Assembly: GCF_015207605.1 (NCBI RefSeq)
Contig: NZ_JADEWO010000021.1
Span: 1 to 64,000, forward strand
Reading direction: 5' to 3'
Source of the DNA: Oculatella sp. LEGE 06141
Lineage (GTDB): Bacteria; Cyanobacteriota; Cyanobacteriia; Elainellales; Elainellaceae
Length of the DNA: 64,000 nt
Shown here: piece after piece, positions 15,944 through 24,633 of the stretch
Numbering within the stretch: position 1 is the first letter of the stretch
How the letters are laid out: every line of letters begins with the position of its first letter
Notes under the pieces: model-generated
Database searches by the model: none
Told to the model about the DNA's origin: nothing
The model's input: only the letters and a program-made list of their open reading frames with translations
Program-made: the position numbers and the translations under genes

Positions 15944-16558
15944 ATGGCATTCGAATTACCCTCTCTGCCCTATAGCTTTGATGCGCTAGAACCCTATATC
16001 GACGCGCAGACAATGCAAATTCACCACGACAAGCACCATGCTGCTTACGTTAATAAGCTCAATTCGGCACTTGAATCCCAGTCGGATTTGCAAAACAAGA
16101 GCATTGATGAGCTGATTCGTGACCTCAATTCCCTGCCGGAAAGCGTTCGCACTGCCGTTCGCAACAACGGAGGAGGCCACTTTAACCACACCATTTTCTG
16201 GACGCTAATGGCTCCCAATGCGGGGGGCGAACCAACGGGTGAGATTGCTAATGCAATTAAAGACACGTTTGGCGACTTTGAAACCTTTAAGACCAAATTT
16301 AATGATGCCGGTGCGGGACAGTTTGGTAGCGGCTTTGTCTGGCTAGTTCGCACGCGGGATGGAAAACTGGAAGTAGTGAGTACACCCAACCAGGACAACC
16401 CCCTGACCGACGGTCATTTCCCGATTATGGGCAACGATGTCTGGGAACACGCCTACTATCTCAAGTATCAAAACCAGCGGCCTGAATATTTGAAGCAGTG
16501 GTGGAACACCGTTAACTGGAACGAAGTAAACAATCGTTTTGCTCAAGCCAGCCGTTAA
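15944..16558 (+). CDS. sodA: Superoxide dismutase, Mn-type (Fe/Mn family)
   Basis: 204 residues, full length for the family, dismutating superoxide to oxygen and hydrogen peroxide. Metal ligands are in [13 protein letters not shown] (first His), [10 protein letters not shown] (second His) and DVWEHAYY (Asp and His). The Gln that hydrogen-bonds the metal solvent lies in STPNQDNPL, the position used by Mn enzymes; Fe enzymes usually have Ala there. There is no signal peptide, so it is cytosolic. AAAGGAAACC upstream of the ATG is a good ribosome binding site. The gene is followed by a hairpin and then a redox-regulator-like gene. Metal preference from sequence remains a prediction. Confidence 0.9.
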   Translation: MAFELPSLPYSFDALEPYIDAQTMQIHHDKHHAAYVNKLNSALESQSDLQNKSIDELIRDLNSLPESVRTAVRNNGGGHFNHTIFWTLMAPNAGGEPTGEIANAIKDTFGDFETFKTKFNDAGAGQFGSGFVWLVRTRDGKLEVVSTPNQDNPLTDGHFPIMGNDVWEHAYYLKYQNQRPEYLKQWWNTVNWNEVNNRFAQASR

Positions 16559-16603
16559 TTAATTTAGTTCAGCTAAAATCGAGTTGAATTGAGATAAGGA
16601 CTG

Positions 16604-16632
16604 GGACACGGTGTAACGACCGTGTCCTTCCT
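16604..16632 (+). terminator. Hairpin after superoxide dismutase
   Basis: GGACACGG pairs with CCGTGTCC around TGTAACGA, followed by TTCCTTGT. It sits 46 bases after the dismutase stop. The stem is perfect over 8 pairs; the T tract is weak, so efficiency is uncertain. Confidence 0.65.
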
Positions 16633-16759
16633 TGTATCGGCAATGACACCTCGCAAATTTCAGGAGGCGCGACTTTAACCCACTCACGACCATAAATTCA
16701 GTAAACTGGAGGCTCGAACTCTGGTCTATGCTGACGGTTGCTCGATCAGAATGTAAGCT

Positions 16760-17410
16760 ATGAGTGATTCCGCGATAGATAAGATAAAAGTCAAAAATCA
16801 GATTTTACACCTGCTGAAAACGGGTGGGCCTCAAACAGCGACGGCTCTAGCAGAGCAGTTGCAGGTTTCACCAATGGCGATTCGACAGCATTTGCAGAGT
16901 CTGCAAGCTGACGAATGGGTGATATATCAGGAGGAACGCCGCCCGGTGGGTCGCCCGGTGAAGCTGTGGCAATTGGCGCAGGGAGCCGCCAAACTCTTTC
17001 CCGATAGCCACGCCGGGTTGACCGTGAGCTTGCTTCAAGGCATTGAACATATTTTTGGCACAACTGGCCTGGAAGCGCTGTTGGTCGATCGCGCCCAACA
17101 GCAGCTTCAGCTTTACTCTGCCCAAATGAACAACGGCTGGAACTGGCGCGAACGAGTTGCCGCTTTAGCCCAAATTCGATCGCGGGAAGGCTACATGGCC
17201 GAGGTTATTGAGCAAGCAGACAACAGCATTTTGCTCGTTGAAAACCATTGTTCTATCCATGCGGCTGCCCAACACTGCCAGCAATTTTGCCGTTCAGAGC
17301 TGGATGTGTTTACAGCCCTGTTAGGTGCCGACGTATCCGTTGAACGGGTAGAACATGTAATGAAGGGCGATCGCCGTTGTGCCTACCGAATTTTTCCAAA
17401 AGCCAGCTAA
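16760..17410 (+). CDS. SufR-like winged-helix regulator with C-terminal cysteine cluster
   Basis: 216 residues. The N-terminal winged helix (about 8-70) includes TATALAEQLQVSPMAIRQHLQ as helix-turn-helix and the basic wing RRPVGRPVKLW. The C-terminal half has cysteines at 164, 173, 177 and 207, in NHCSI, HCQQFC and RRCAYRI, consistent with the iron-sulfur binding region of SufR. No sufBCDS genes are adjacent, unlike the usual suf locus, and the cysteine spacing is not clearly the textbook set, so this may be a paralogue with another regulon. It lies 201 bases after the superoxide dismutase and 67 bases before sepF. Confidence 0.75.
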   Translation: MSDSAIDKIKVKNQILHLLKTGGPQTATALAEQLQVSPMAIRQHLQSLQADEWVIYQEERRPVGRPVKLWQLAQGAAKLFPDSHAGLTVSLLQGIEHIFGTTGLEALLVDRAQQQLQLYSAQMNNGWNWRERVAALAQIRSREGYMAEVIEQADNSILLVENHCSIHAAAQHCQQFCRSELDVFTALLGADVSVERVEHVMKGDRRCAYRIFPKAS

Positions 17411-17477
17411 ATGCAGGGTGATTTCCGGGTAAAAAGCCGATAGAATAGAACGCATGAACTAGTTCAGGTGCCTCGTT

Positions 17478-17975
17478 ATGAGCATCTTTCGGCGGCTATA
17501 TGACACGTTGACGCTGGGTTCAGCCCTGGATCAACCAGATTATGACGATATGGACGAATATCCCCCTGACACGTTAGGGTGGCAGGATGAGTCGTTTCAG
17601 GGTGACGAGCGATCGGCTCCACCCACTAATGTCATTGGCATGATGAGTCGGGCTGGGCAGCAAGACGAAATTTTATTGATAGAGCCGCGATCGTTTGATG
17701 AGATTCCGCAAGTGGTTTCGGCACTGCGAGAACGCCGCTCTGTAATCCTCAACCTGGGATTAATGGATGCTGATATGGCGCAGCGGTGCGTTGATTTTGT
17801 GGCGGGTGGCGTGTTTGCGATCGACGGGCATCAACACCGGATTGGGCAAACGGTATTTCTCTTCACCCCCAACCATACGCAAATTAGCCATCTCCATCCC
17901 AATCCACCGCAGGCGGTGCCGCCGATCGCCCCGCCTCCAGTCTGGCCGCAAATGAGCATTCAAACCATTCAGTAG
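17478..17975 (+). CDS. sepF: SepF-like cell division protein
   Basis: 165 residues. The C-terminal domain has the SepF pattern: ILLIEPRSFDEIPQVV, then RERRSVILNLGLMDADMAQRCVDFVAGGVFAIDG and IGQTVFLFTPNH. SepF binds FtsZ and anchors the division ring; the N-terminal MSIFRRLYDTL could form the membrane-binding helix. The middle is acidic and disordered and the C terminus is Pro-rich. The usual neighbours yggS and proC are not here, so this may be a relocated or second copy. It converges with the P-type ATPase, ending 52 bases from it. Confidence 0.82.
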   Translation: MSIFRRLYDTLTLGSALDQPDYDDMDEYPPDTLGWQDESFQGDERSAPPTNVIGMMSRAGQQDEILLIEPRSFDEIPQVVSALRERRSVILNLGLMDADMAQRCVDFVAGGVFAIDGHQHRIGQTVFLFTPNHTQISHLHPNPPQAVPPIAPPPVWPQMSIQTIQ

Positions 17976-18026
17976 AGTTCGACAGAGACTCGACGCAGCT
18001 TGTCTACTGGTTCGTGACACCACCCC

Positions 18027-20738
18027 CTAATTCATTGGGTCGAAGCGGTTTACAAACGCTGCAACCAGAATCATCGGTAAACCAGCAGCAAGACAAATTA
18101 ACCACTGTTCCAGACTCAGCGGGGCGGTGGCAAATAAGCGATTCATCACACTCCACTGGCTAAAGATGACCTGGAGCAAAATAGTAGCAACGATACCAAA
18201 CCCGATCGCAGGTGCCGCTGTCCATGTCTCTACCCGTCCCCGCAGTTTCTCCACCAGAGACACACCCAACTGACTGATGCTGAGTAGATAAAAGATGCGG
18301 CCAGCCACCAGGGCTTGAATTGCCATCGTGCGGGCTAAGTTGATGTTTTCGGCTGTATCAGACTCAACCCATTCGAACATGCCAAAGATCAAGATCCAGT
18401 TGAAGAGAGAAATGATGCCAATACGCTTCAGCAGATTACTGGAGAGGAGAGGCTGGTTAGGATGACGTGGCGTTTGCTCCATAACTCGTCGCGATTTAGG
18501 CTCAAAGGCCAGGGGAACAGTCATGGCAATGGAGTTGACCATATTTAACCACAGCACTTGCAGCGCCAGAATCGGCAAATCTCTGGCTAACAGCACGCTG
18601 ATCAAAATCGTCATCGATTCGCCACCGTTGACCGGGAGGATAAAGGCGATCGCCTTCAGCAAGTTCCGAAATACGGTTCGGCCTTCTTCAACTGCCGCCT
18701 CAATGGAGGCAAAGTTATCGTCGGTTAGCACCATATCAGCGGCTTCTTTAGCCACTTCTGTACCAGCCTTGCCCATTGCAATCCCAATGTCGGCCTGCTT
18801 CAGAGCTGGAGCATCGTTCACTCCGTCACCCGTCATGGCGACAACTTCACCTTTTGCCTGAAGCGCTTCCACCAGGCGTAACTTTTGCTCAGGTGCAACT
18901 CGGGCGAAGACCGTTCCGTCTTCAACCGCATTGGCTAATTGCCGCTGATCCATTTCGCCGAGCTGCTTGCCCGTTAAAGCCACAACCTCATGGTCGTGAC
19001 CAAGACCCATTTGGGAGGCGATCGCCGCTGCTGTCACCGCATGATCTCCGGTGATCATTTTCACCTGAATTCCAGCCGTCTTACAGGCATGAACCGCACG
19101 AATGGCCTCTTCACGGGGTGGGTCAATCATGCCCTGTAATCCGAGGAAGACTAAGTCTGTTAAATCCTCAGGGGCGATCGTGTTTTGTGCAGCAGCGGCA
19201 TCCTTTTTGGCCAAGGCCAGCACCCGCAACCCGCGCTCTGCCATTGCTTCTGCCGAGCGATGAACCGATTCTGGAGTGAGGGGAACAGCTTGTCCCTGTT
19301 CATCTAACCGTTCTCGACAGTAATTCATCAATGCTTCTACTGATCCCTTCACATAGATGCTGCGTTGAGCTGTGCGGTCGGCAGCGCTCGTATCATGCAG
19401 CGTCGCCATGTATTGATATTCCGATTCAAACGGAATCAAATCAATTCGTGGCATTTTTTCTTCTAGCTGTGGCTGGTTAAAGCCTGCTTTTTCAGCAGCC
19501 ACAATTAAAGCGCCTTCGGTTGGATCTCCCAAAATGCGCCATTCTCCCTCTGCCGATTCCACATGAGAGTCGTTGCACAACACGCCTGCCAGTAAACATT
19601 CGCGCAATGCCGGATGGTGTTCAACCTGAATCGTCTGATTCTCTAGCTGAAACTCACCGCTAGGCTCGTAACCCACGCCTGTGACGCTATAGCGTCGATC
19701 GCCCACATCAATTTCCTGGACGGTCATCTGGTTTTCGGTTAACGTTCCGGTTTTGTCGGAACAAATCACCGTTGCTCCACCCAGGGTTTCAACGGCAGGG
19801 AGCTTTCGCACGATGGCGTGCCGTCTGGCCATCCGCGAAACGCCGATCGCCAACGTTACCGTCACCACCGCCGGCAGCCCTTCCGGAATGGCACTCACTG
19901 CCAGGGCAACCGCTGCCTCAAACATGTCTACCCAGGATTGCCCCCGACCCAAACCCACCGCAAAGGTGAGAGCCGCAACGCCCAAAATGATGTAAAGCAG
20001 ACTGCGGCTAAATTTGTCGAACTTCCGGGTTAGCGGGGTAGTCAGGTTGGTCTGCTCTTCCATGAGCTGGGAAATGCGCCCAGTTTCGGTGGCGGTTCCC
20101 GTGGCGATTACCACTCCCCTGGCCTGCCCCGATGTTACAAAGCTGCCAGCATAGGCCATGTTGATGCGCTCGGCCAGTGGGGCATCGGCCTCCAGGGTTT
20201 TCGTGCGCTTCTCGACTGCAACCGACTCTCCGGTTAAAGCAGACTCATTAATCTGGAGGTTATGAACCTCTACCAGTCGCAGATCGGCGGGTACCTTATC
20301 ACCAGATACGAGCAGCACCACGTCGCCCGGTACCAGTTCTGAAGACGGCACCTGAATTTTGCGATTTTCGCGACGGATGGTGGTATCGGTTTGCACAGAT
20401 GATGCTAATGCAGCGATCGCACTTTCCGCTTTAGATTCCTGCACAAAGCCAATAATGGCGTTAATCAAGGTAACGCCCCAAATGACCCAGGCGCTTACCC
20501 AATCATCCAGAAAGGCTTTCACCGCTCCTGCAATCAACAGAATGTATAGCAACGGTTGATTAAACTGCAAGAGAAACCGCACGACCGGGCTTCTCCCAAC
20601 TTTTGCCTGAAGCTGATTAGGCCCATATTGTTTTTGCCGTTGTTCTACCTCAGCTTGTGTCAACCCGGCATCTAAGCTGGTGCCAAGGTGCTGGATAACA
20701 TCCTGGATGGATAGGTTGTGCCATTGGTGGGACTGCAT
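18027..20738 (-). CDS. P-type cation-transporting ATPase (P2-type)
   Basis: 903 residues. The actuator loop has LTGESVAVEKR, the phosphorylation site is Asp328 in CSDKTGTLTEN, and the hinge is MTGDGVNDAPALKQADIGIAM. TM4 reads SAIPEGLPAVVTVTLAIG as in calcium pumps. In TM6 the calcium-pump consensus N-x-x-T-D is replaced by WLNMVNSIAMT, so the canonical Asp ligand is missing and the ion is uncertain (Na+, K+, Mg2+ or Mn2+ are alternatives). The N-terminal cation-ATPase domain (WHNLSIQDVIQHLG) is present. It is divergent from mgtE across a 569-base gap, suggesting a cation-homeostasis pair. Confidence 0.9.
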   Translation of the reverse strand: MQSHQWHNLSIQDVIQHLGTSLDAGLTQAEVEQRQKQYGPNQLQAKVGRSPVVRFLLQFNQPLLYILLIAGAVKAFLDDWVSAWVIWGVTLINAIIGFVQESKAESAIAALASSVQTDTTIRRENRKIQVPSSELVPGDVVLLVSGDKVPADLRLVEVHNLQINESALTGESVAVEKRTKTLEADAPLAERINMAYAGSFVTSGQARGVVIATGTATETGRISQLMEEQTNLTTPLTRKFDKFSRSLLYIILGVAALTFAVGLGRGQSWVDMFEAAVALAVSAIPEGLPAVVTVTLAIGVSRMARRHAIVRKLPAVETLGGATVICSDKTGTLTENQMTVQEIDVGDRRYSVTGVGYEPSGEFQLENQTIQVEHHPALRECLLAGVLCNDSHVESAEGEWRILGDPTEGALIVAAEKAGFNQPQLEEKMPRIDLIPFESEYQYMATLHDTSAADRTAQRSIYVKGSVEALMNYCRERLDEQGQAVPLTPESVHRSAEAMAERGLRVLALAKKDAAAAQNTIAPEDLTDLVFLGLQGMIDPPREEAIRAVHACKTAGIQVKMITGDHAVTAAAIASQMGLGHDHEVVALTGKQLGEMDQRQLANAVEDGTVFARVAPEQKLRLVEALQAKGEVVAMTGDGVNDAPALKQADIGIAMGKAGTEVAKEAADMVLTDDNFASIEAAVEEGRTVFRNLLKAIAFILPVNGGESMTILISVLLARDLPILALQVLWLNMVNSIAMTVPLAFEPKSRRVMEQTPRHPNQPLLSSNLLKRIGIISLFNWILIFGMFEWVESDTAENINLARTMAIQALVAGRIFYLLSISQLGVSLVEKLRGRVETWTAAPAIGFGIVATILLQVIFSQWSVMNRLFATAPLSLEQWLICLAAGLPMILVAAFVNRFDPMN

Positions 20739-21008
20739 ATTCTTGCTACATCATTGATGCAAATGGTGTCTTTAAACTAAGCCTATATCGGTCTAAAGAT
20801 TTGATCTAAATTTGAACGGTGATATAAATAAGCACAAGAAAAGGGATGTTGCTGAATCATAAAACGGCAAGTCGGCAGAGAAAAGTTTGCATCTACCATG
20901 CCAGCGTTGGAAGCAGCTCCAGCGAGGAAACCTTCAACGCATGATCTTATTGATTCGCAAATCCCTAAAGTGGGTCGTTCGCTGTGCATTTTCAAAGGTA
21001 AGCAAGAA

Positions 21009-21026
21009 ATGTGATTGAAAAGTGAC
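21009..21026 (+). promoter_or_regulatory. 18-bp motif ATGTGATYNNAAAGTGAC, copy 1
   Basis: The sequence ATGTGATTGAAAAGTGAC lies 282 bases upstream of the mgtE start. The same motif recurs inverted at 21166-21183 and direct at 24425-24442 ahead of the rhodopsin gene. It contains a TGTGA half-site as used by CRP-family regulators, but the second half is not a CRP half-site. Confidence 0.5.
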
Positions 21027-21165
21027 GAACCAGACACAGCACTGCAAGGCTTCTCATCGCAAATTAGTTTTCTCGGCAACCCATGATCGGGTACGGTGTT
21101 GGGAAATTGATGCCTCTATGGAGGCATCTTGGGTTGGAGGCATCCCAGTTTCAATCGCAAATGTT

Positions 21166-21183
21166 GTCACTTTGTAATCACAT
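21166..21183 (-). promoter_or_regulatory. 18-bp motif, copy 2 (inverted)
   Basis: On the minus strand this reads ATGTGATTACAAAGTGAC, matching copy 1 at 16 of 18 positions. It lies 125 bases upstream of mgtE. Copies 1 and 2 face each other, the same arrangement seen in the rhodopsin upstream region. Confidence 0.5.
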
Positions 21184-21307
21184 TTGTCGCCAACACTAAT
21201 CACAAAACATTACTTCAATCACATCTTGCCAACAATTAAACTCTACAACCGCCTGGGTTGGCGCTTAACGGTTGTGTCATAGTTTAGGGTGGTTCAGGGA
21301 GAACGGC

Positions 21308-22702
21308 ATGACGCAGAATCAGTGGTCTAATCCATCACAAACAGCATCTCGGCAAGAATTGCGCGAGTTGGTGCGATCGCAGCTTCAGCAGTTGCTAGAA
21401 CAAGAAAATTTGCAGGGTGCCAAAGCGTTACTGGTTCCAGTACAGCCTGCCGATATCGCTGAAGCGATCGAAGGCTTACCTGAGGCAATGCAGGCGATCG
21501 CATTTCGGTTGCTGTCTAAAGGGGAAGCGATCGATGTCTATGAGCATCTTGATTCCAGTGTGCAGCAAGTGCTGGTAGAAGACTTTAAGCGGCAGGATGT
21601 TTTAGACATTGTCGATCGGATGTCGCCAGACGATCGGGCGCGGTTGTTTGATGAACTTCCGGCAAAAGTGGTGCGGCGGTTGTTTTTGGAACTCAGTCCG
21701 GCGGAACGGGAAGCAACGGCACTGCTGTTGGGATATGGAGCAGACACCGCTGGCCGGGTAATGACCCCAGAGTACGTATCGCTGAAGGAAAATTGGACAG
21801 TTGATCAGGCGTTAGCACAAATTCGCCGACTGGCTAGAACCACCGAAACGATTTACTCTCTCTACGTTACCGATGCCCAGCGTCACCTTACAAGAATTCT
21901 GTCCCTGCGCGATTTGGTAGTGGCTCAGCCCGACCAAACAATTGGCGACATCATGACGCACGATGTGGTGTATGTTCATACCGATACCGATCAAGAAGAA
22001 GTGGCTCGGTCAATCCAGCATTATGACTTTTTAGCCGTTCCGGTTGTGGACACCGAACAGCGGTTGGTCGGCATTGTGACGGTGGATGATGTCATTGATA
22101 TCTTAGAAGCAGAAACCACTGAAGATATCTATACTCTTGGTGGCGTGCAGTCGGGGGACGACAACTATTTCCAAACCAACCTGCTAACGGTTGCCCGCCG
22201 TCGGGTGGTCTGGCTATTTATCTTGCTGGTGACGAATACAGGAACCACTGCCGTTATCAGTAGCCAGGAAGATCTGTTGGAGGAAGTGGTGGCTCTGGCG
22301 TTCTTTATTCCCCTCTTAATTGATGCGGGCGGAAATGTAGGAGCGCAGTCTTCAACCGTGGTAATTCGAGGACTGAACACCAACGAAGTTGGCCTGGGTA
22401 CAGCGCTGCGGATCGTGAAGCGAGAGGCGATCGCAGGTTTACTGTTAGGCATCATGCTGGGAGTCACCGTTACCGGATGGGCTTATGTGCTTCAACGTAA
22501 CTTAGCAGTGGCAACCGCAGTTGGGCTGAGCCTAGTCGCAATTTCTTTGCTTGCATCGGTTGCGGGATCGGCCTTACCGTTTCTGTTCAAAGCGCTTAAG
22601 TTTGATCCAGCCTTGATGTCGGCTCCATTTATTACAACAGCAGTGGACGTACTCGGTGTCCTAATTTACCTATCCATTGCACGGCAGATTTTGCAGTTTT
22701 GA
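21308..22702 (+). CDS. mgtE: MgtE-family magnesium transporter
   Basis: 464 residues from the ATG at 21308, which follows CAGGGAGAACGGC; an in-frame ATG at 21272 lacks a ribosome binding site. Order: MgtE N domain (about 15-125, with repeated helices such as MSPDDRARLFDELPAKVVRRL), two CBS domains (about 130-255, DIMTHDVVYV and VGIVTVDDVIDILE), then a five-helix membrane domain (about 280-464). The pore signature is PLLIDAGGNVGAQSS. The channel imports Mg2+ and is normally gated by Mg2+ bound to the cytosolic domains. Confidence 0.95.
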   Translation: MTQNQWSNPSQTASRQELRELVRSQLQQLLEQENLQGAKALLVPVQPADIAEAIEGLPEAMQAIAFRLLSKGEAIDVYEHLDSSVQQVLVEDFKRQDVLDIVDRMSPDDRARLFDELPAKVVRRLFLELSPAEREATALLLGYGADTAGRVMTPEYVSLKENWTVDQALAQIRRLARTTETIYSLYVTDAQRHLTRILSLRDLVVAQPDQTIGDIMTHDVVYVHTDTDQEEVARSIQHYDFLAVPVVDTEQRLVGIVTVDDVIDILEAETTEDIYTLGGVQSGDDNYFQTNLLTVARRRVVWLFILLVTNTGTTAVISSQEDLLEEVVALAFFIPLLIDAGGNVGAQSSTVVIRGLNTNEVGLGTALRIVKREAIAGLLLGIMLGVTVTGWAYVLQRNLAVATAVGLSLVAISLLASVAGSALPFLFKALKFDPALMSAPFITTAVDVLGVLIYLSIARQILQF

Positions 22703-22785
22703 GAAGACGGAGCCGTGAGATCGGAACCACCTGAATCAGGTTAGGGAGTGACTGAGGATCATGTCTTTTACGTCTCAAACAGGCT

Positions 22786-22882
22786 CTTACAGCCATTTTC
22801 ATTTGCATTCACCACACCCCAAGCCCTACACCTCACAGCCATCTTGGCGAGACTGTGGCTGACTCGATTGAGAACCGCTGTA
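22786..22882 (+). repeat. Dispersed ~96-bp repeat, copy 2
   Basis: Begins CTTACAGCCATTTTCATT and ends GACTCGATTGAGAACCGCTG, nearly identical to copy 1 at 11352. It fills much of the 217-base convergent gap between mgtE and the AI-2E-family gene. Confidence 0.85.
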
Positions 22883-22919
22883 ATTTGGCAGGTGATTGAA
22901 TTCACAATCCCAAGGCCAC

Positions 22920-23996
22920 TCAATTGCGATCGACGAGGTCCGGAGGCGAGTGATCGGCTGACCTTGGCGGACGTTGCCACGGGTCTAAAATGTCTTTAAA
23001 CACAAGTTCCGATATCCAGGTTTTAGCGACAACCGTGAGCGGCAATGCTACCAATAATCCTAAAACGCCAAACAGGTTCGCAAAAATGATCTGAGCCGTT
23101 AGTGTCACAGCCGGCAATAACGCCACCTGCTTCGCCATCACAGTGGGGGTAAGCCAGTAGCTTTCAATTTGTTGAATAACAATATATAGCACCAGAACAG
23201 CCAGCGCTTTCCACGGAGAGTCGAGCAGGGCGATCGAGATGGGTAGCACCGCACTGAGGGTTGGCCCGATGTTGGGAATGAAATTGAGCAAGCCAGCCAA
23301 CAGGGCATGAGCTAATACGAGCGGAACCCGCAAAATCCACAGCCCCAACCCGCTGAGCGCTGCCACAAATACCATCTCAATCAACGCGCCGATCGACCAG
23401 TCTCCCAATGAGCTTTGGCACCGCAACAAAATGTGATCGACGCGATCGCGATAAAATGCTGGAAAGAGCCGCACAAATCCCTGGCGATAGGGATGAGGAT
23501 TACTCAACAGCATTAAAACCAGCACCACTACTAGCAGAAATTGAAGAGTAGCGTTGAGCGAGGTTGAGAAAAAATCGAAGGTTTGCTGTAAGACCTGGCT
23601 ACCCAGAGGCTGAAGGCGATCGATCCACTGGTTAACATTAACATCTGGAAGATCCGGTAAAAACCGCCCAAAGATACTCCTCTCTAACCAACTCAACCCC
23701 AATTCAATTTGGGTGACGGCAATGGGGAACAGTTCAACCGACTGACGAAACTGGTCAATAAAGGCAGGAACGATCAGCCAGACCACCAAAACCAGGATGC
23801 TAATCACAATTGTGATCGTGAGGAACACAGACCAGGGTCGCCGAACCCGCGATCGCTCGAATCGCTCTACCATCTGGTTTAGAGCCGTTGCCAGCACAAC
23901 CGCCGTAAATAGCAATAGTAAAATTTGGCGAATCTGCCACAGTATGTAAAGGGCAACCGCCACTGCCAAAAAGCCAATCCACTGACCTAACTTCAC
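22920..23996 (-). CDS. AI-2E family transporter (TqsA/PerM-like)
   Basis: 358 residues. Two N-terminal membrane segments, a long linker with SVELFPIAVTQIELGLSWLE, then a cluster of membrane helices with ALLAGLLNFIPNIGPTLSA and PLTVVAKTW. The N-F-I-P-x-x-G-P signature is the hallmark of the family. Members have been linked to autoinducer-2 or ion export, but substrate cannot be inferred here. The gene is convergent with mgtE. Confidence 0.9.
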   Translation of the reverse strand: MKLGQWIGFLAVAVALYILWQIRQILLLLFTAVVLATALNQMVERFERSRVRRPWSVFLTITIVISILVLVVWLIVPAFIDQFRQSVELFPIAVTQIELGLSWLERSIFGRFLPDLPDVNVNQWIDRLQPLGSQVLQQTFDFFSTSLNATLQFLLVVVLVLMLLSNPHPYRQGFVRLFPAFYRDRVDHILLRCQSSLGDWSIGALIEMVFVAALSGLGLWILRVPLVLAHALLAGLLNFIPNIGPTLSAVLPISIALLDSPWKALAVLVLYIVIQQIESYWLTPTVMAKQVALLPAVTLTAQIIFANLFGVLGLLVALPLTVVAKTWISELVFKDILDPWQRPPRSADHSPPDLVDRN

Positions 23997-24341
23997 CGTC
24001 TACCTCACTCCATCTGCTGGCAACTGCTTCTACTATGACGCTGTCAAGTAGTCCCACAGAATCAACAATGATTAGGACGATGGCATAGCGGGACGACCCT
24101 TACCCTCTCATCCTCCCATGATCTGCCTCAGTATCACTCCGTTCCCACCGATTTCTGAGTGACGGAGGGTACTCGTATAGACTCAACCATTTAAGCCTAT
24201 CGAATACGCCTATCGAAGGACGCTAATTGCAGCATTCAAATTCTTTGAAGAACCTGAACTCTTGCCAACCGAAGCGCTGTTTTAGAGTTGTTATGGCTCT
24301 GGTGCAACGTTGTGAAACTTGATATGGAATAATCATCCCAA

Positions 24342-24385
24342 CAAGCGCTACAGCACAGCCCCCTTCTGGCTCACTATAGCGCTTG
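24342..24385. promoter_or_regulatory. Inverted repeat in rhodopsin upstream region
   Basis: CAAGCGCTA at 24342-24350 pairs with TAGCGCTTG at 24377-24385. An inner AGCC/GGCT pairing gives an extended hairpin. It lies about 250 bases upstream of the rhodopsin start. It has no T tract, so an operator or RNA structure is more likely than a terminator. Confidence 0.5.
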
Positions 24386-24424
24386 TCGAGAATTACCCCA
24401 CTCTGCCCTCAGTTTGAAAAATGA

Positions 24425-24442
24425 ATGTGATCAAAAAGTGAC
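24425..24442 (+). promoter_or_regulatory. 18-bp motif, copy 3
   Basis: The sequence ATGTGATCAAAAAGTGAC matches the mgtE-upstream copies and lies 192 bases upstream of the rhodopsin ATG. An inverted, less perfect copy follows 11 bases later. Confidence 0.55.
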
Positions 24443-24453
24443 GATACTGAATT

Positions 24454-24471
24454 GTCATTTTTTAATCACAA
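24454..24471 (-). promoter_or_regulatory. 18-bp motif, copy 4 (inverted, imperfect)
   Basis: On the minus strand this reads TTGTGATTAAAAAATGAC, 15 of 18 positions matching copy 2. With copy 3 it forms a facing pair upstream of the rhodopsin gene. Confidence 0.4.
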
Positions 24472-24633
24472 TTTTTTCCGATGCTTAACCAAGGGCGTAA
24501 CAACCAAAGTCATGCCTGTTAAATGACCAGTTGCAAACGAACCTAATGACATTACGGGGTTTCCCTCTCGCTGGTGCAACCACTGCTTTGGCCTTGCCTG
24601 CACACCGCTTGTTTACCTTGTAGGAGAAAATTC

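Larger units (their letters stand above)
20739..21307. promoter_or_regulatory. Divergent promoter region of P-type ATPase and mgtE
   Basis: No gene is supported here. The region holds the inverted repeat GATGCCTC-TATG-GAGGCATC at about 21110-21129, a further GGAGGCATCC copy just after it, and two copies of an 18-bp motif described separately. Two additional minus-strand TGTGATT cores occur between 21195 and 21225. This density of repeated sites fits shared control of two cation transporters. I looked for a Mg2+ or Mn2+ riboswitch and saw no convincing match by eye. Confidence 0.45.

Noticed and set aside
20783-21079. 98-codon minus-strand frame in the divergent promoter region
   Set aside because: No ribosome binding site, unlikely composition, and it covers motif-rich regulatory DNA.
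20739-21307. Possible Mg2+ or Mn2+ riboswitch upstream of mgtE or the ATPase
   Set aside because: I could not match the conserved core of the M-box or yybP-ykoY class by eye; a covariance search would be needed.
22748-22999. Open frames across repeat copy 2
   Set aside because: They arise from the dispersed 96-bp repeat itself, and similar frames appear at the other copies, so they are not evidence of a gene.
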